DNA of 64,000 nucleotides, taken from assembly GCF_000328705.1 (NCBI RefSeq), contig NC_019673.1, positions 3,038,001 to 3,102,000 on the forward strand, in the 5' to 3' direction. The translations under genes were made by a program, and so were the position numbers. This document shows, piece by piece, positions 44,559 to 56,069 of the stretch. Below the pieces are notes generated by a model. The model was not told where the DNA came from. It ran no database searches and was given only the letters and a program-made list of their open reading frames with translations. This DNA comes from Saccharothrix espanaensis DSM 44229 (GTDB lineage Bacteria; Actinomycetota; Actinomycetes; Mycobacteriales; Pseudonocardiaceae). Every line of letters begins with the position of its first letter. Position 1 is the stretch's first letter.

Positions 44559-45282
44559 ACCCGGACGACCGCGCCGGGCGACCGGGTTCATCGGGCTTTC
44601 GGGCTCACCGGCCGGTAGACGGAACCGTTCAGCGGCGCGAGGACCTTCCAATCGAGCGTCTTTGTCGGCGGTCAGGTTGCGGACGTACGTGACGTAGTCG
44701 GCGGTCTCGACGGTGGCGGTGTAGTCGTCCGGTTTGGGCGCGGGTGACGGGCGCAGGTGGACGGCCATCAGGAAGCACGGCACGGTCGTCGCAGCGGGTC
44801 AAGCACCAGTGCTGGCGGCCGTGGCGCAGCAGGAAGCGGTTGTAGGGCCGGAATCAGCATGCGGCGAGGGGTTCGCGTCCGGGCTGGTGAGCAGGTCCGC
44901 CGCGTTGGCCGCCAGCGCCGCCCGGGCGTGGCGGCGAACAGCGACCTGACCTGCTCGCAGGCGGCGGCCAACCTGGGCTTCGCGGGGGCCTGGCGTTGGC
45001 GAAGTCGGTGGGGAGTTGGGTTGTTACCTGACGTCAGGGTGAAGTCACCCGATGTCAGGGCGAATGGGTTGGTGGGGGCTGGGTGGCCGGGGTTCTGTGG
45101 ATGTCGAGTTCTGTCAATGGTCGGGTTGGGGCTTGCCGCCGGGCGACATCTGAGGTCAACTTGTCGCCGGTGGCACCACCTGGGTGTGGTGTTTCGGCGA
45201 TCACGGGAACCACTGTGAGAGCACATGATCTTCGTCCGGGTGCGAACGGGGCGCACTCGGACTTGGCCTTATGGAGAGCCCC
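44559..45282. other. Intergenic stretch without a supported gene
   Basis: Shadow frames only. It includes a 12-bp palindrome CCTGACGTCAGG near 45027 followed by two imperfect echoes (GATGTCAGG, GTGAAGTCAC), and the promoter region of the exported glycosidase-like gene. Confidence 0.4.
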
Positions 45283-46698
45283 GTGTCAAAGCGTGTGATC
45301 GGACTGATCGCGGCCGTCGTCCTGGTAGTCGTCGGCTTGGTCGTCGTCTCGCCGTGGGACTCGCCTTCGGAGTCCGCCGCGGGCGGTGGTGTGCCCTCTT
45401 GCACGGCCGGCTCGGTGGGGGAGTGTCCGGTTGTGACGTCGTCGTCGTCGGCGGCGGTTACGGCCTCCGCGTCTTCGGCTACGCCGTCGACCACCACACC
45501 ACCGGTGACGACGACCGTGCCTCCGCGTGACGAGTTGGACCTCCCGTTGGTTCCTTGGGAGGGCGGCCCGAAGTACTACGGGCAGTTCGCCAAGGCCGGG
45601 GCGTGGACGGATCCGAACTTCTTCCCCGTCGCGGTGTGGGGTGCCACCGTCGGGACGCAGGAGGACGTGGACCTCGACAAGGCGGTCGGGATCAACACGT
45701 ACCTGGAGCTCTACGACACCCCGCGGCTCGACCTCATCCGCAAGGCGGGCATGTTCGCGCTGCACGACCAGACGACCAACCCGCACCTCGGGTCGGAGAC
45801 CGTGGGGTGGCTGCTGGCCGACGAGCCCGAGCAGTTCGGCCAGGGTGACGCGCTGAACCTGCTGCGGGCCAACGCCTCCGCCCTGCCGAACGACGGGCGG
45901 ATGCGCTACACGAACTTCACGGCGAACATGATCTGGCCGAACTACGCCCCCGAAGGCGAAACCGCCGAGCAGTGGCTCGACGTGAACAGCGCGGCGTCGC
46001 TCGACACCTACTGGTACGGCCGGTACATGGGCTGCGACCGACTGTCCTACCCGGACCTGCCCGCCCTCAACCAGAGCCTGTTGACCGAGGCCGAGTGCTA
46101 CCGGCCCTTCAACTACGGCTACGGCGTGACGAAGCAGCGGGAGATCGCGGCCTCGTCGGGCAAGATGGAGAGCGTGTTCGGGTTCGTCGAGAACGGCCGT
46201 CCCTACGCCGAGAACGCGGCGATCAAACCCGATCAACTCCGCGGGTCGGTGATGAGCATGCTCATCCACGGCGCGCGGGGCATCAACTACTTCAACCACA
46301 CCTACGGCGACTGGTGCACGAGCAGCAACAACTTCCGTTACACCGCTCAGCAGGGCGGCGACTGCTACGCCGAGATGACCAAGGCCGCGACCAAGGTCAA
46401 CGGCCAGATCAAGGCACTCGCCCCGGTCCTCAACACCCAGAGCTACCAGTGGGAACTCAACCCGTCGCTGGACACCATGCTCAAGCTGCACGACGGGAAC
46501 GCCTACGTCTTCGCGATGGGCAAGGGCATCCCGGGCGGGACCGCGACCGGGAGCTTCGACCTGACGCTGCCCGCGGACGTTCGCGGCACCTCGGTGGAGG
46601 TCGTGGACGAGGGGCGCACCATCCCGGTCGTGAGCGGCAAGTTCACCGACACGTTCGCTTCCGACACCACCTACCACATCTACAAGGTGCGGGCGTGA
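45283..46698 (+). CDS. Exported glycoside-hydrolase-like protein
   Basis: 471 residues from GTG 45283, chosen because GGAG lies 6 bp upstream (ATG 45271 is an alternative). An N-terminal membrane anchor/signal (VIGLIAAVVLVVVGLVVVSP) is followed by a Ser/Thr/Pro linker. The globular part looks like a TIM-barrel glycosidase: DLDKAVGINTYLELYD, WLLADEPEQFG, YTNFTANM, MSMLIHGARGINYFNH, with the C-terminal beta domain YVFAMGKGIPGG. Asp-Glu in LADEP is a candidate acid/base. Specific family not assigned. It converges on capA across a strong hairpin. Confidence 0.6.
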   Translation: MSKRVIGLIAAVVLVVVGLVVVSPWDSPSESAAGGGVPSCTAGSVGECPVVTSSSSAAVTASASSATPSTTTPPVTTTVPPRDELDLPLVPWEGGPKYYGQFAKAGAWTDPNFFPVAVWGATVGTQEDVDLDKAVGINTYLELYDTPRLDLIRKAGMFALHDQTTNPHLGSETVGWLLADEPEQFGQGDALNLLRANASALPNDGRMRYTNFTANMIWPNYAPEGETAEQWLDVNSAASLDTYWYGRYMGCDRLSYPDLPALNQSLLTEAECYRPFNYGYGVTKQREIAASSGKMESVFGFVENGRPYAENAAIKPDQLRGSVMSMLIHGARGINYFNHTYGDWCTSSNNFRYTAQQGGDCYAEMTKAATKVNGQIKALAPVLNTQSYQWELNPSLDTMLKLHDGNAYVFAMGKGIPGGTATGSFDLTLPADVRGTSVEVVDEGRTIPVVSGKFTDTFASDTTYHIYKVRA

Positions 46699-46744
46699 GT
46701 GTGCGCACCTGTGGCCGGGGTGGTTGACAGCCTGTACTGACCCG

Positions 46745-46776
46745 CCGGCGGGTGGACTTCGCGGTCCACCCGCCGG
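46745..46776. terminator. Bidirectional hairpin terminator
   Basis: CCGGCGGGTGGAC pairs perfectly with GTCCACCCGCCGG around a TTCGCG loop. It lies between two convergent genes, a natural shared terminator. Confidence 0.75.
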
Positions 46777-46803
46777 AAAGGACAGTCCACAATGGACTAG
46801 AGG

Positions 46804-49272
<2,469 letters not shown>

Positions 49273-49387
49273 ACAGAACCCTTTCGCAGTAACGGATTTC
49301 CCAGGACGTGACAACAGCGTGGTCGGCACGGCACGGGTCGAGGAAGGTCGGCCGGCCCGGGTGGACGCCCGCGCCGGCGGTGTCACG

Positions 49388-50326
49388 TCAACCGCCGTCC
49401 AGCGCCTCGGCCAGGACGCGGACCACGTCGTCCCGGCCGGTGGGGGAGTCCCGGGTGGTCCGGTTGATCTCGACGTGGGCGAAGAAGGCCCCGTGCTCCG
49501 CCGCCGCCCCGCCCTGGCGGTTGTGCCGGCCCTCCAGCTCGCCGCAGTCGCGCGTCCACGCCCGGCACACCCGCAGCGACCGGTCGAGGCCGTCGGCGAT
49601 CTCCTCGATCCGCGGGGTCCGCGCGGTCGCGCCGGGGGAGAGCACCAGGTCGGCGGAGTCGAGGCTGGCGTCGTCGAACCCGTGCAGCTGCACCTGGGGC
49701 AGGTGGTCGCGCGAGTGGCGTTCGGCCAGGGCGTGGAACATCGAGTCCGCGCGGTGCGCGACGTCGCCCGCGCCCGCCGCGACCCGGCGGTGCGTGCCCG
49801 CCACGGCGAGCACGGCGCCCGGCACGCGGCGGAACAGTTCCAGCCCGATGTCGGCTGTGCGCAGGTCGTTGGCGGGGTGGGGCACCTGCACCGCGAGCCG
49901 CGCCGAATGCCCGAGGTCCACCAGGTACAGGCCCCAGCCCTGCTCCGCGTCGGGTTCGGTGGCGGCGATCGCGTAGGGGCGTCCGGTCCGCTCGTCGACG
50001 CCGCGCGCCACGGCGAGGCCCAGCGACCGCAATTCGTCGTCGGCGGCCGACGGGGTCGCCCCGAGGCGGGTCAGCGATTCGGTGAACGCCTGCCGCTGGG
50101 TGTCGTTCGGCGGGCGGTAAGGCGCGTCCTCGTGCAATGCGGACGCGTAATCGCGCACGCGATCGGCGAGGTCGGCCGGAGCCGTCGTGGGGTTCGGCGC
50201 ATCGTCGGAAGGCCCTCCGGCGTGACACCCGATCAAGGAGATGCTGATCACGGCGAGAACAAACCGGAAGCGCAGCGGGAACCGTAAATCGGTCACCGAA
50301 TGTAGTCGGATTCGCTCGGTCGACAC
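49388..50326 (-). CDS. Lipoprotein of the capsule locus, putative zinc hydrolase
   Basis: 312 residues from GTG 50326 (GGAGGCGGG upstream). Lipobox LIGC after FVLAVISISLIG. The domain has QVPHPANDLRTADIGLELFR, VLAVAGTHRR, MFHALAERHSRDHLPQVQLH, GFDDASLDSADLVLSPGAT. The PHP..D..T..IG..E pattern and a later LHGF His resemble phage-type poly-gamma-glutamate hydrolases (PghP/YndL, a zinc carboxypeptidase fold), but this link is inferred. It lies in the same direction as capA, 115 bp upstream, and divergent from the sensor-pgsBC operon. A trimming enzyme for the polymer would fit. Confidence 0.55.
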   Translation of the reverse strand: MSTERIRLHSVTDLRFPLRFRFVLAVISISLIGCHAGGPSDDAPNPTTAPADLADRVRDYASALHEDAPYRPPNDTQRQAFTESLTRLGATPSAADDELRSLGLAVARGVDERTGRPYAIAATEPDAEQGWGLYLVDLGHSARLAVQVPHPANDLRTADIGLELFRRVPGAVLAVAGTHRRVAAGAGDVAHRADSMFHALAERHSRDHLPQVQLHGFDDASLDSADLVLSPGATARTPRIEEIADGLDRSLRVCRAWTRDCGELEGRHNRQGGAAAEHGAFFAHVEINRTTRDSPTGRDDVVRVLAEALDGG

Positions 50327-50449
50327 ACTTCCCGCCTCCGCATGGTCTAGCCGTCTGCTAAATTCCGGTGCAGAATTTACGCTTTGTATCAAAGTGGAAG
50401 CGCGATCGGGGGGCGCACCCACTACAAGGGTGACGGTCGGAGAGAGTTC

Positions 50450-52684
50450 GTGCGCCACAAAAACACTACTGTCCGTGACGAACGGCTGCGCCGTTTGCAA
50501 GATCAACTGTGGGAGGCGAGGTTCCCGGCGGCGGTCCGGCGGATGCCCGCGGCGCTGCTCGTCCTGCTGCTCGCGCTGGCGGCGGCCACCGCCGTGCTGC
50601 TGAGCGCGGACACCGACGAGGAGGTGCCCGCCGCGTTCCGCCTGTCACAGCAGGAGATCGCCGCCGGGGTGGCCCGCTCGATCGGCGCGTCGGCCAACCA
50701 GAGCCTGAACGACCTGCGTGCGGCGTCGGTGGGCACCCGCGGCGAACCGGGCCAGGTGCTGGACGCGCTGGTGCGCAACCGGCGGTGGCGCGGTGCCGCG
50801 GTGCTCGCCGAACCCGGCCGCTCGCTGCTGGCAGCCCGCGGTGAACAGGTTCCCGTGCAGGCGATCCCGGCGAAGGTCGAGGGCACTTCGGTGACCGCGA
50901 CGGTCGCCGTCAACGGCGAACCGGTGCTGCTCGCCACCACCGTGCTGCCCGACGGGCGACTGCTGACCGCGACCACCGCGCTGCGGCTGCCCGAGCCCGA
51001 CACCGACCCGACCCTGCGGCAGTCGTTCCTGCTCGCCACGTTGTCCGGCAAGGTGGTCGACGCGGCGGGCCCGCTCGGGCAAGGCCGGACCCCGCAGGTC
51101 GACCGGCTGGTCGCCGACGCCGCCAAGGCCGCGGCCGAGGAACCCGGCGTGTTCCTCGGGTCGCCGGTGGACCGCGTCCAGCCGACCTTCGCCCACGTCC
51201 GGGTGGCGCCGGCGGGCAGCCCGGGTGCCCTGGACCTCGCCGTGGTCGCCGTCGCCGACGGCCCGCTGCACCGCGGCTCGCCCGAAGGCTCGGGCCTGGT
51301 CCCCGCCACGATCCTCGCCGCGCTCGCCGTCGCCGGGTTCGTGATCGCGCGCCGCGTGATCACCGCGCCGGTCGTCGCCGCGCGGGCCGACCTGCTCGCG
51401 CTGGCCTCCGGCGACCTGGACACCGTCGTGCGGCCGGCCAAGCCGGCCGAGGCGGCCCGGATCGTCGCCGCCGCCAACCTCTGCCTGGACCGGCTGACCG
51501 GCGGCCCCGGCGACGTGGCACCGGTCGAAGGGCGGCGGATCACCGCCCGTGCCACCGCGGTCGCCCTCGCCGCCGCCGTCTTCGCCTGGTCGGCGGGGGT
51601 GCTGGTGGCCTACCGCCCGGCCGAGGTGGACATCCCCGCCGGCGTCGTGGCCAGCGTGCGCGCCCAGACCGCCAAGGCCACCGAAGCGTTGCGCCGCAGC
51701 ATGAACGACGGGCTGGCCGACCTGGAAGCCCTGGCCGCCGCCACCAGCTCGCCGGACGCCCTGCGGGCCGCGCTGGTCCAGGTGATGACCGACCAGACCC
51801 GCTACCGCAGCCTCTACCTGGTCGACTCCTCCGGCCGGCCGCAGGAGCCCGTCGGCCGCCCGCCGCTGCGCATCGGCGAACCGCCGGCCGCCGACGCGGG
51901 CCTGCGCCAGCAGAACCAGGCCGGTCGCGTGCCGGTGATCTTCGCCGAGGTGCCGCTGCCCGGCGGCTCGACGCTGATCGGCGAGTTCGACCTGGAGCAC
52001 TTGGTCGGCCTGCTGCGCCAGGTGCCCGGTGACGCCCGCCTGGTCGACGCCGACTTCCGCACCATCAGCGCCACCACCGGGTTCATCGCGTTCTCCCAGA
52101 TCACCGACCAGGGCCTGCGCGACAGCGCGGGTCGGGCCCGCGGCGGCGCCCCGGTCGGCGACGTGCAGACCGGCGAGGACGGGGTCGGCATCGTCTCGGC
52201 CGCCGCCGTCGTCGGTGGCGAGGTCGGCGGGCTGGGCTGGACCGTGGTCTCCACCAAGGAGGGCTCGGAACTCGCGCTGCCGGTCAACGACGCCCGCAAG
52301 TACGCCCAGCTGGTCGCCCTCGTCGCGGCGCTGATCGCGCTGTTCGGCTACGGCTGGCTGGTGTTCTCGGTGCTCGGCCCGCTGCGCCGGGCGTCGCACG
52401 CCGCCGACCGGCTGGTCCGCGGCGACCTGAAGTCGGTCATCTACCCGCAGCGGCACGACGAGGTCGGCACCATCGCGTCGTGCCTGGAGATCTGCCGCCA
52501 GGCGGTGACCCAGGGCCCCGACCGGCTCGGCGAGGTGCGCCGGCCGCGCGGCGCGGCCACCGACCCCACCCAGCTGATGAAGCCGGTCGACAAGCCGGCC
52601 GGACGCGTCCCGCCGCCCCGCCCGGCCCGGCCGCGCCCGGCCGAGCGCCGCCCGTCCGCGAGAGCCGGGAAGGGGCCGGCGTGA
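50450..52684 (+). CDS. Double-sensor HAMP membrane protein without output domain
   Basis: 744 residues from GTG 50450 (GGAGAGAG upstream). The architecture is duplicated: helix (~32-52), extracytoplasmic domain, helix (~284-306, VPATILAALAVAGFVIARRV), HAMP-like segment; then helix (~367-390), second extracytoplasmic domain (YRSLYLVDSSGRPQEP, a Cache-like strand pattern), helix (~619-645), and HAMP (GPLRRASHAADRLVRGDLKS). No kinase, cyclase or MCP module follows; a Pro/Arg-rich tail ends the protein. The stop overlaps pgsB (GTGA). It may regulate polymer synthesis directly. Confidence 0.75.
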   Translation: MRHKNTTVRDERLRRLQDQLWEARFPAAVRRMPAALLVLLLALAAATAVLLSADTDEEVPAAFRLSQQEIAAGVARSIGASANQSLNDLRAASVGTRGEPGQVLDALVRNRRWRGAAVLAEPGRSLLAARGEQVPVQAIPAKVEGTSVTATVAVNGEPVLLATTVLPDGRLLTATTALRLPEPDTDPTLRQSFLLATLSGKVVDAAGPLGQGRTPQVDRLVADAAKAAAEEPGVFLGSPVDRVQPTFAHVRVAPAGSPGALDLAVVAVADGPLHRGSPEGSGLVPATILAALAVAGFVIARRVITAPVVAARADLLALASGDLDTVVRPAKPAEAARIVAAANLCLDRLTGGPGDVAPVEGRRITARATAVALAAAVFAWSAGVLVAYRPAEVDIPAGVVASVRAQTAKATEALRRSMNDGLADLEALAAATSSPDALRAALVQVMTDQTRYRSLYLVDSSGRPQEPVGRPPLRIGEPPAADAGLRQQNQAGRVPVIFAEVPLPGGSTLIGEFDLEHLVGLLRQVPGDARLVDADFRTISATTGFIAFSQITDQGLRDSAGRARGGAPVGDVQTGEDGVGIVSAAAVVGGEVGGLGWTVVSTKEGSELALPVNDARKYAQLVALVAALIALFGYGWLVFSVLGPLRRASHAADRLVRGDLKSVIYPQRHDEVGTIASCLEICRQAVTQGPDRLGEVRRPRGAATDPTQLMKPVDKPAGRVPPPRPARPRPAERRPSARAGKGPA

Positions 52685-54381
52685 CCTACCTGTACGTCGT
52701 CTTCGTCGTGCTGTGCACGGGGACGCTGGTCGCCGGCATCCTCGAACAGCGCCGCCACCTCGCCCAGCTCGACAGCATCGAGCACCGGGTCCTGGTCAAC
52801 GGCATCCGGGGCAAGAGCTCCATCACCCGGCTGTGCGCGGGCGCGCTGCGCGGCGGGGGCCTGGTCACCACCGCCAAGACCACCGGCACGGCCGCCCGGT
52901 TCATCCACCCCGACGGCAGCGAGGAACCCGTCTACCGCAAGTGGGACATCGCCAACGTGGTGGAGCAGATCGGCATCGTCCGCCGGGCCGCCGCCTACCG
53001 GTCCGACGTGCTGGTCATCGAGTGCATGGCCGTCATGCCCGACCTGCAGGAGATCAACCAGAGCAAGCTGATCCGGTCCACGATCGGCGTGCTGTGCAAC
53101 GTCCGGGAGGACCACCTGGCCGAGATGGGGCCGACCCTGGACGACGTGGCGCGCTCGCTGAGCCGGTCCATGCCGGTGGGCGGGGTGTGCGTGACCGCCG
53201 AGCGGGACCGGCTGCACATCCTGGAGCAGGAGGCGGCCAAGCGGGACTGCGAGCTGATCTCCGTCGACCCCGAGTCGGTCACCGACGAGGACATGGCGGG
53301 CTTCTCCTGGGTCACGTTCAAGGAGAACGTCGCCATCGCCCTCAAGGTGGCCGAATTGCTCGGCGTGAACCGGAGCCTCGCGCTGACCGGCATGTGGACC
53401 GCGCCGCCGGACCCCGGCGTGCTGTCGGTGCAGACCCGGGCGGTCGGCGACAAGCGGATCAAGCTGGCCAACGTCTTCGCGGCCAACGACCCGGAGTCGA
53501 CCCTGATGAACATCGAGCGGCTGCTGGAGCAGGGCGCCATCGCGCGGCCGCTGCACGTGGTCGTCAACTGCCGGCCGGACCGGGTGGAGCGCAACCGGCA
53601 GATGGGCGCGCTGATCGCCCGGATCGACCCGGACCGGGTGGTGCTCATCGGCGAACCGACCCGCAGCGCTTTGTCCACGGTGGACGAGCAGTGGCGGGAC
53701 CGGGTGACCGACCTGGGCGGCGCGCTGGGCCCGCAGGAACTGCTCGACGGGATCATGGCGAAGATCGACTCCACCGCGTCGTTGGTGGCCATCGGCAACA
53801 TCCACGGCCAGGGCGAGGTGCTGCTGGAGGTCATCGAGCACCTGGAGGAACCACCGGAGGCGCCACCGGTCGAGCCGGCGCGTGCCCAGGAGGTGCGTGC
53901 CCAGGAGGTGCGTGCCCAGGAGGTGCGTGCCCAGGAGGTGCGTGCCCAGGAGGTGCGTGCGCAGGAGGCCAGGCCTGAGCCGCCGCGAGCCCGCCCGGCC
54001 CGGCCCGGCAACGGCGCGCCGGTCCGCCCCGCGCCGGACGGTCCGCGGCGGCCCCAGCCCGACGCCCGCCGCGCGCCGGGTGACCGGCAGTCACCGCCGC
54101 GTCCCACGCCCTCGGACGCCGCGCGCAACGCGTCCGCCGAGACCCGGTACCTGGACCCCGGCCGGCCGGTCCGAGAGCGGTCGCCCCAGCCGCCGCAACC
54201 GCCCCAGCCGTCGATGCCGCTGCCGCGGCCCCAGCCGCGCCCGGCGCGCCGACCGGCCCCCGAGGTGCCCCGCGAAGTGCGCGGCAACCTGTTCGACCCC
54301 CCGGCGCACCAGCCGAACGGTCACCGCGCGCCGCGCCGACCCGACCAGCGCCCCGCACCCAGACCCCCGGAGCAGTCGTGA
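52681..54381 (+). CDS. pgsB: PgsB/CapB-type poly-gamma-glutamate ligase
   Basis: 566 residues. After a membrane-associated N-terminus (YLYVVFVVLCTGTLVAGILE) comes a Mur-ligase-like ATPase domain: P-loop VNGIRGKSSITRLCAGALRG, TTAKTTGTAARFIHPDG, VIECMAVMPDLQEINQSKLI, GVLCNVREDHLAEMGP, VVNCRPDRVERNRQ. These blocks are diagnostic for PgsB/CapB, which adds glutamate to the growing gamma-linked chain. Bacillus PgsB has about 390 residues; here ~170 extra residues follow, consisting of the RAQEV repeat and a Pro/Arg-rich, presumably disordered tail. Coupled by GTGA to both the sensor gene and pgsC. Confidence 0.92.
   Translation: MTYLYVVFVVLCTGTLVAGILEQRRHLAQLDSIEHRVLVNGIRGKSSITRLCAGALRGGGLVTTAKTTGTAARFIHPDGSEEPVYRKWDIANVVEQIGIVRRAAAYRSDVLVIECMAVMPDLQEINQSKLIRSTIGVLCNVREDHLAEMGPTLDDVARSLSRSMPVGGVCVTAERDRLHILEQEAAKRDCELISVDPESVTDEDMAGFSWVTFKENVAIALKVAELLGVNRSLALTGMWTAPPDPGVLSVQTRAVGDKRIKLANVFAANDPESTLMNIERLLEQGAIARPLHVVVNCRPDRVERNRQMGALIARIDPDRVVLIGEPTRSALSTVDEQWRDRVTDLGGALGPQELLDGIMAKIDSTASLVAIGNIHGQGEVLLEVIEHLEEPPEAPPVEPARAQEVRAQEVRAQEVRAQEVRAQEVRAQEARPEPPRARPARPGNGAPVRPAPDGPRRPQPDARRAPGDRQSPPRPTPSDAARNASAETRYLDPGRPVRERSPQPPQPPQPSMPLPRPQPRPARRPAPEVPREVRGNLFDPPAHQPNGHRAPRRPDQRPAPRPPEQS
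53881..53970 (+). repeat. Six tandem 15-bp repeats inside pgsB
   Basis: Unit CGTGCCCAGGAGGTG, five exact copies and a sixth diverged copy (CGTGCGCAGGAGGCC), encoding RAQEV five times then RAQEA. In-frame and prone to copy-number change. Confidence 0.95.
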
Positions 54382-54863
54382 CCAACGGAGCCCTCCTCCT
54401 GCCCGAGGTGGCCACCCTCGGCCTGGCCATCGGCCTGGTGTTCTCGCTGGCCTGCTACCTGACCACCAACCTGTCGCCCGGCGGCATGATCACCCCTGGC
54501 TGGCTGGCGCTGACGCTCGTGGAGGACTACCGGCGCGCGCTGCTGGTGGTGGTCATGAGCGCGGTCACCTTCGGGGCGGTGAAGCTGTTGCAGCGCGTGG
54601 TGATCCTGTACGGCAAGCGGCTGTTCGCCGCCGTGGTGCTCAGCGGCGTGCTGCTCCAGACCACCCTGTTCATGCTGATCCAGAGCGACTTCCCGCTGCT
54701 GTTCGCGCACCAGACCCTCGGGTTCGTGGTGCCCGGCCTGATCGCCTACCAGCTCGTCCGGCAACCACCGCTGGTCACCCTGCTGGCGACGGGTACCGTC
54801 AGCGCTGCCGGCTACGGTGTGCTGGCCAGCGGGGTGCTCATCGGACTCGTGCCCTCGGTCTGA
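54378..54863 (+). CDS. pgsC: PgsC/CapC-type poly-gamma-glutamate synthase membrane subunit
   Basis: 161 residues, close to the ~150 of Bacillus PgsC, with about five membrane helices. Starts LGLAIGLVFSLACYLTTNLS, then PGGMITPGWLALTLVEDYRR, the conserved PGG.I.PG(Y/W) motif of CapC, then VKLLQRVVILYGKRLFAAVV. With PgsB it forms the synthase complex at the membrane. GTG 54378 overlaps the pgsB stop. Confidence 0.92.
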   Translation: MTNGALLLPEVATLGLAIGLVFSLACYLTTNLSPGGMITPGWLALTLVEDYRRALLVVVMSAVTFGAVKLLQRVVILYGKRLFAAVVLSGVLLQTTLFMLIQSDFPLLFAHQTLGFVVPGLIAYQLVRQPPLVTLLATGTVSAAGYGVLASGVLIGLVPSV

Positions 54864-54885
54864 GGTTGCGGCGGGAGAGGTGCGG

Positions 54886-55899
54886 GTGGAACGGCGACCG
54901 GTTCTGGTGGTGTCGGTGGGGGTGGCGGTCGTCGCCGCGCTGGCGATCGGGGTGGCGGCCTGGTGGCCGGACGAGTCGTCCGAGGCCGGCCCGGCGTCGC
55001 CGCCCGCCTCGGTGGAGGTCGAGGCCGAGCACCTGGTGTACGAGCGCCTGGCGGACCCCGCCCGCACCGTCGTCCGCGACGACGCCGGCACCGTCCTGGC
55101 CGTGTTCACCGACGACGCGCGCACCGCGGTGCTCACCGGTCCGCGCCGGTCCTTCAGCGAACCCAAGGCGACCAAGGCGACCGTCAACACCTCGTCGTGG
55201 GTGCGGCTGCTGCCGCAGCCGTGGCGGCCCGGCGCGGAGGGCGAGCCGTGGTTCACCGAGTGGTACGCCGGCGCGCGCCACGACGTCAGCCCCGATGTGC
55301 TGGCCATCGCCACCGAGTACCTGATCGACACGCCCGCCGGCACCGACGACAAGGGCGTCCGGTTCCGCGGTGACGCCTCGTTCGGCCCGGTGAAGGCGTC
55401 CGGCGCGGGCCGTCAGGAGCAGTCGGACTTCTACGACTACCTCGGTGTGCCGTGGGACTTCCCCGACGGCGTCGCCGCACAGCCCGAGACCGGCCGCTAC
55501 GGCGCGGTCGACTGCTCGGGCTACGTGCGCCTGGTGTTCGGCTACCGCCTCGGCATGCCCCTGCTCGGCACCAACAACGCCGGGCCGGGCATCCCCCGGC
55601 GCGCCTACGCCATCTCCGAGTCCGGCCCGGGTGTGCCGCTGGTGCCCAACGAACGCCGCCGGGCCACCGACCCCAGCCGGTTGCAGGCCGGCGACCTGGT
55701 GTTCTTCGAGGTCGAGGACGACCCCGACACGCTCGACCACGTCGGCATCTACCTGGGCCTGGACGACGGCGGGCACCACCGCTTCGTCTCCAGCCGGGAA
55801 CGGATCGACGGCCCCACCCTGGGCGACGTCGGCGGCACGTCCCTGCTCGACGACGGCGGCTTCTACTCCACCGCCTGGCGCTCCGCCCGCCGGCTGTGA
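54886..55899 (+). CDS. Exported NlpC/P60 gamma-glutamyl hydrolase-like protein
   Basis: 337 residues from GTG 54886 (GGGAGAGG upstream; GTG 54880 possible). Signal/anchor: VVSVGVAVVAALAIGVAAWW. The C-terminal NlpC/P60 domain has the nucleophile in VDCSGYVRLVFGYRLG (Cys near 210), LQAGDLVFFEVED, and the catalytic His in LDHVGIYLGLDDG (near 285). NlpC/P60 enzymes cut gamma-D-glutamyl bonds; in Bacillus, relatives such as PgdS and CwlO-type enzymes act on poly-gamma-glutamate or peptidoglycan. Its position right after pgsC suggests release or trimming of the polymer. Confidence 0.85.
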   Translation: MERRPVLVVSVGVAVVAALAIGVAAWWPDESSEAGPASPPASVEVEAEHLVYERLADPARTVVRDDAGTVLAVFTDDARTAVLTGPRRSFSEPKATKATVNTSSWVRLLPQPWRPGAEGEPWFTEWYAGARHDVSPDVLAIATEYLIDTPAGTDDKGVRFRGDASFGPVKASGAGRQEQSDFYDYLGVPWDFPDGVAAQPETGRYGAVDCSGYVRLVFGYRLGMPLLGTNNAGPGIPRRAYAISESGPGVPLVPNERRRATDPSRLQAGDLVFFEVEDDPDTLDHVGIYLGLDDGGHHRFVSSRERIDGPTLGDVGGTSLLDDGGFYSTAWRSARRL

Positions 55900-56069
55900 T
55901 CCCGGCACACCGCCGCTCGACCTCGCGACCCGAACCACCGGGCATTCCCCAGGACCGACGCCCCGTCGAAATCCGCCTGGGCGTGATGACCTCCGGCCGG
56001 CGTGAAACAGAACGGTGCCGCGTGGCGATGGCTGGGTAGTCATGTTGCCTGCGCCAAGATCGGAAGCCG

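Noticed and set aside
44768-45256. 162-codon minus ORF upstream of the glycosidase-like gene
   Set aside because: Low-complexity Arg/Pro composition, no start signal and no motif.
50645-52456. 603-codon minus-strand ORF opposite the double sensor
   Set aside because: Gly/Arg/His-rich mirror frame of a real gene with membrane helices and HAMP segments.
53881-53970. Short regular repeats considered as a CRISPR array
   Set aside because: Units are 15 bp, contiguous, without spacers, and in frame inside pgsB; it is a coding minisatellite.
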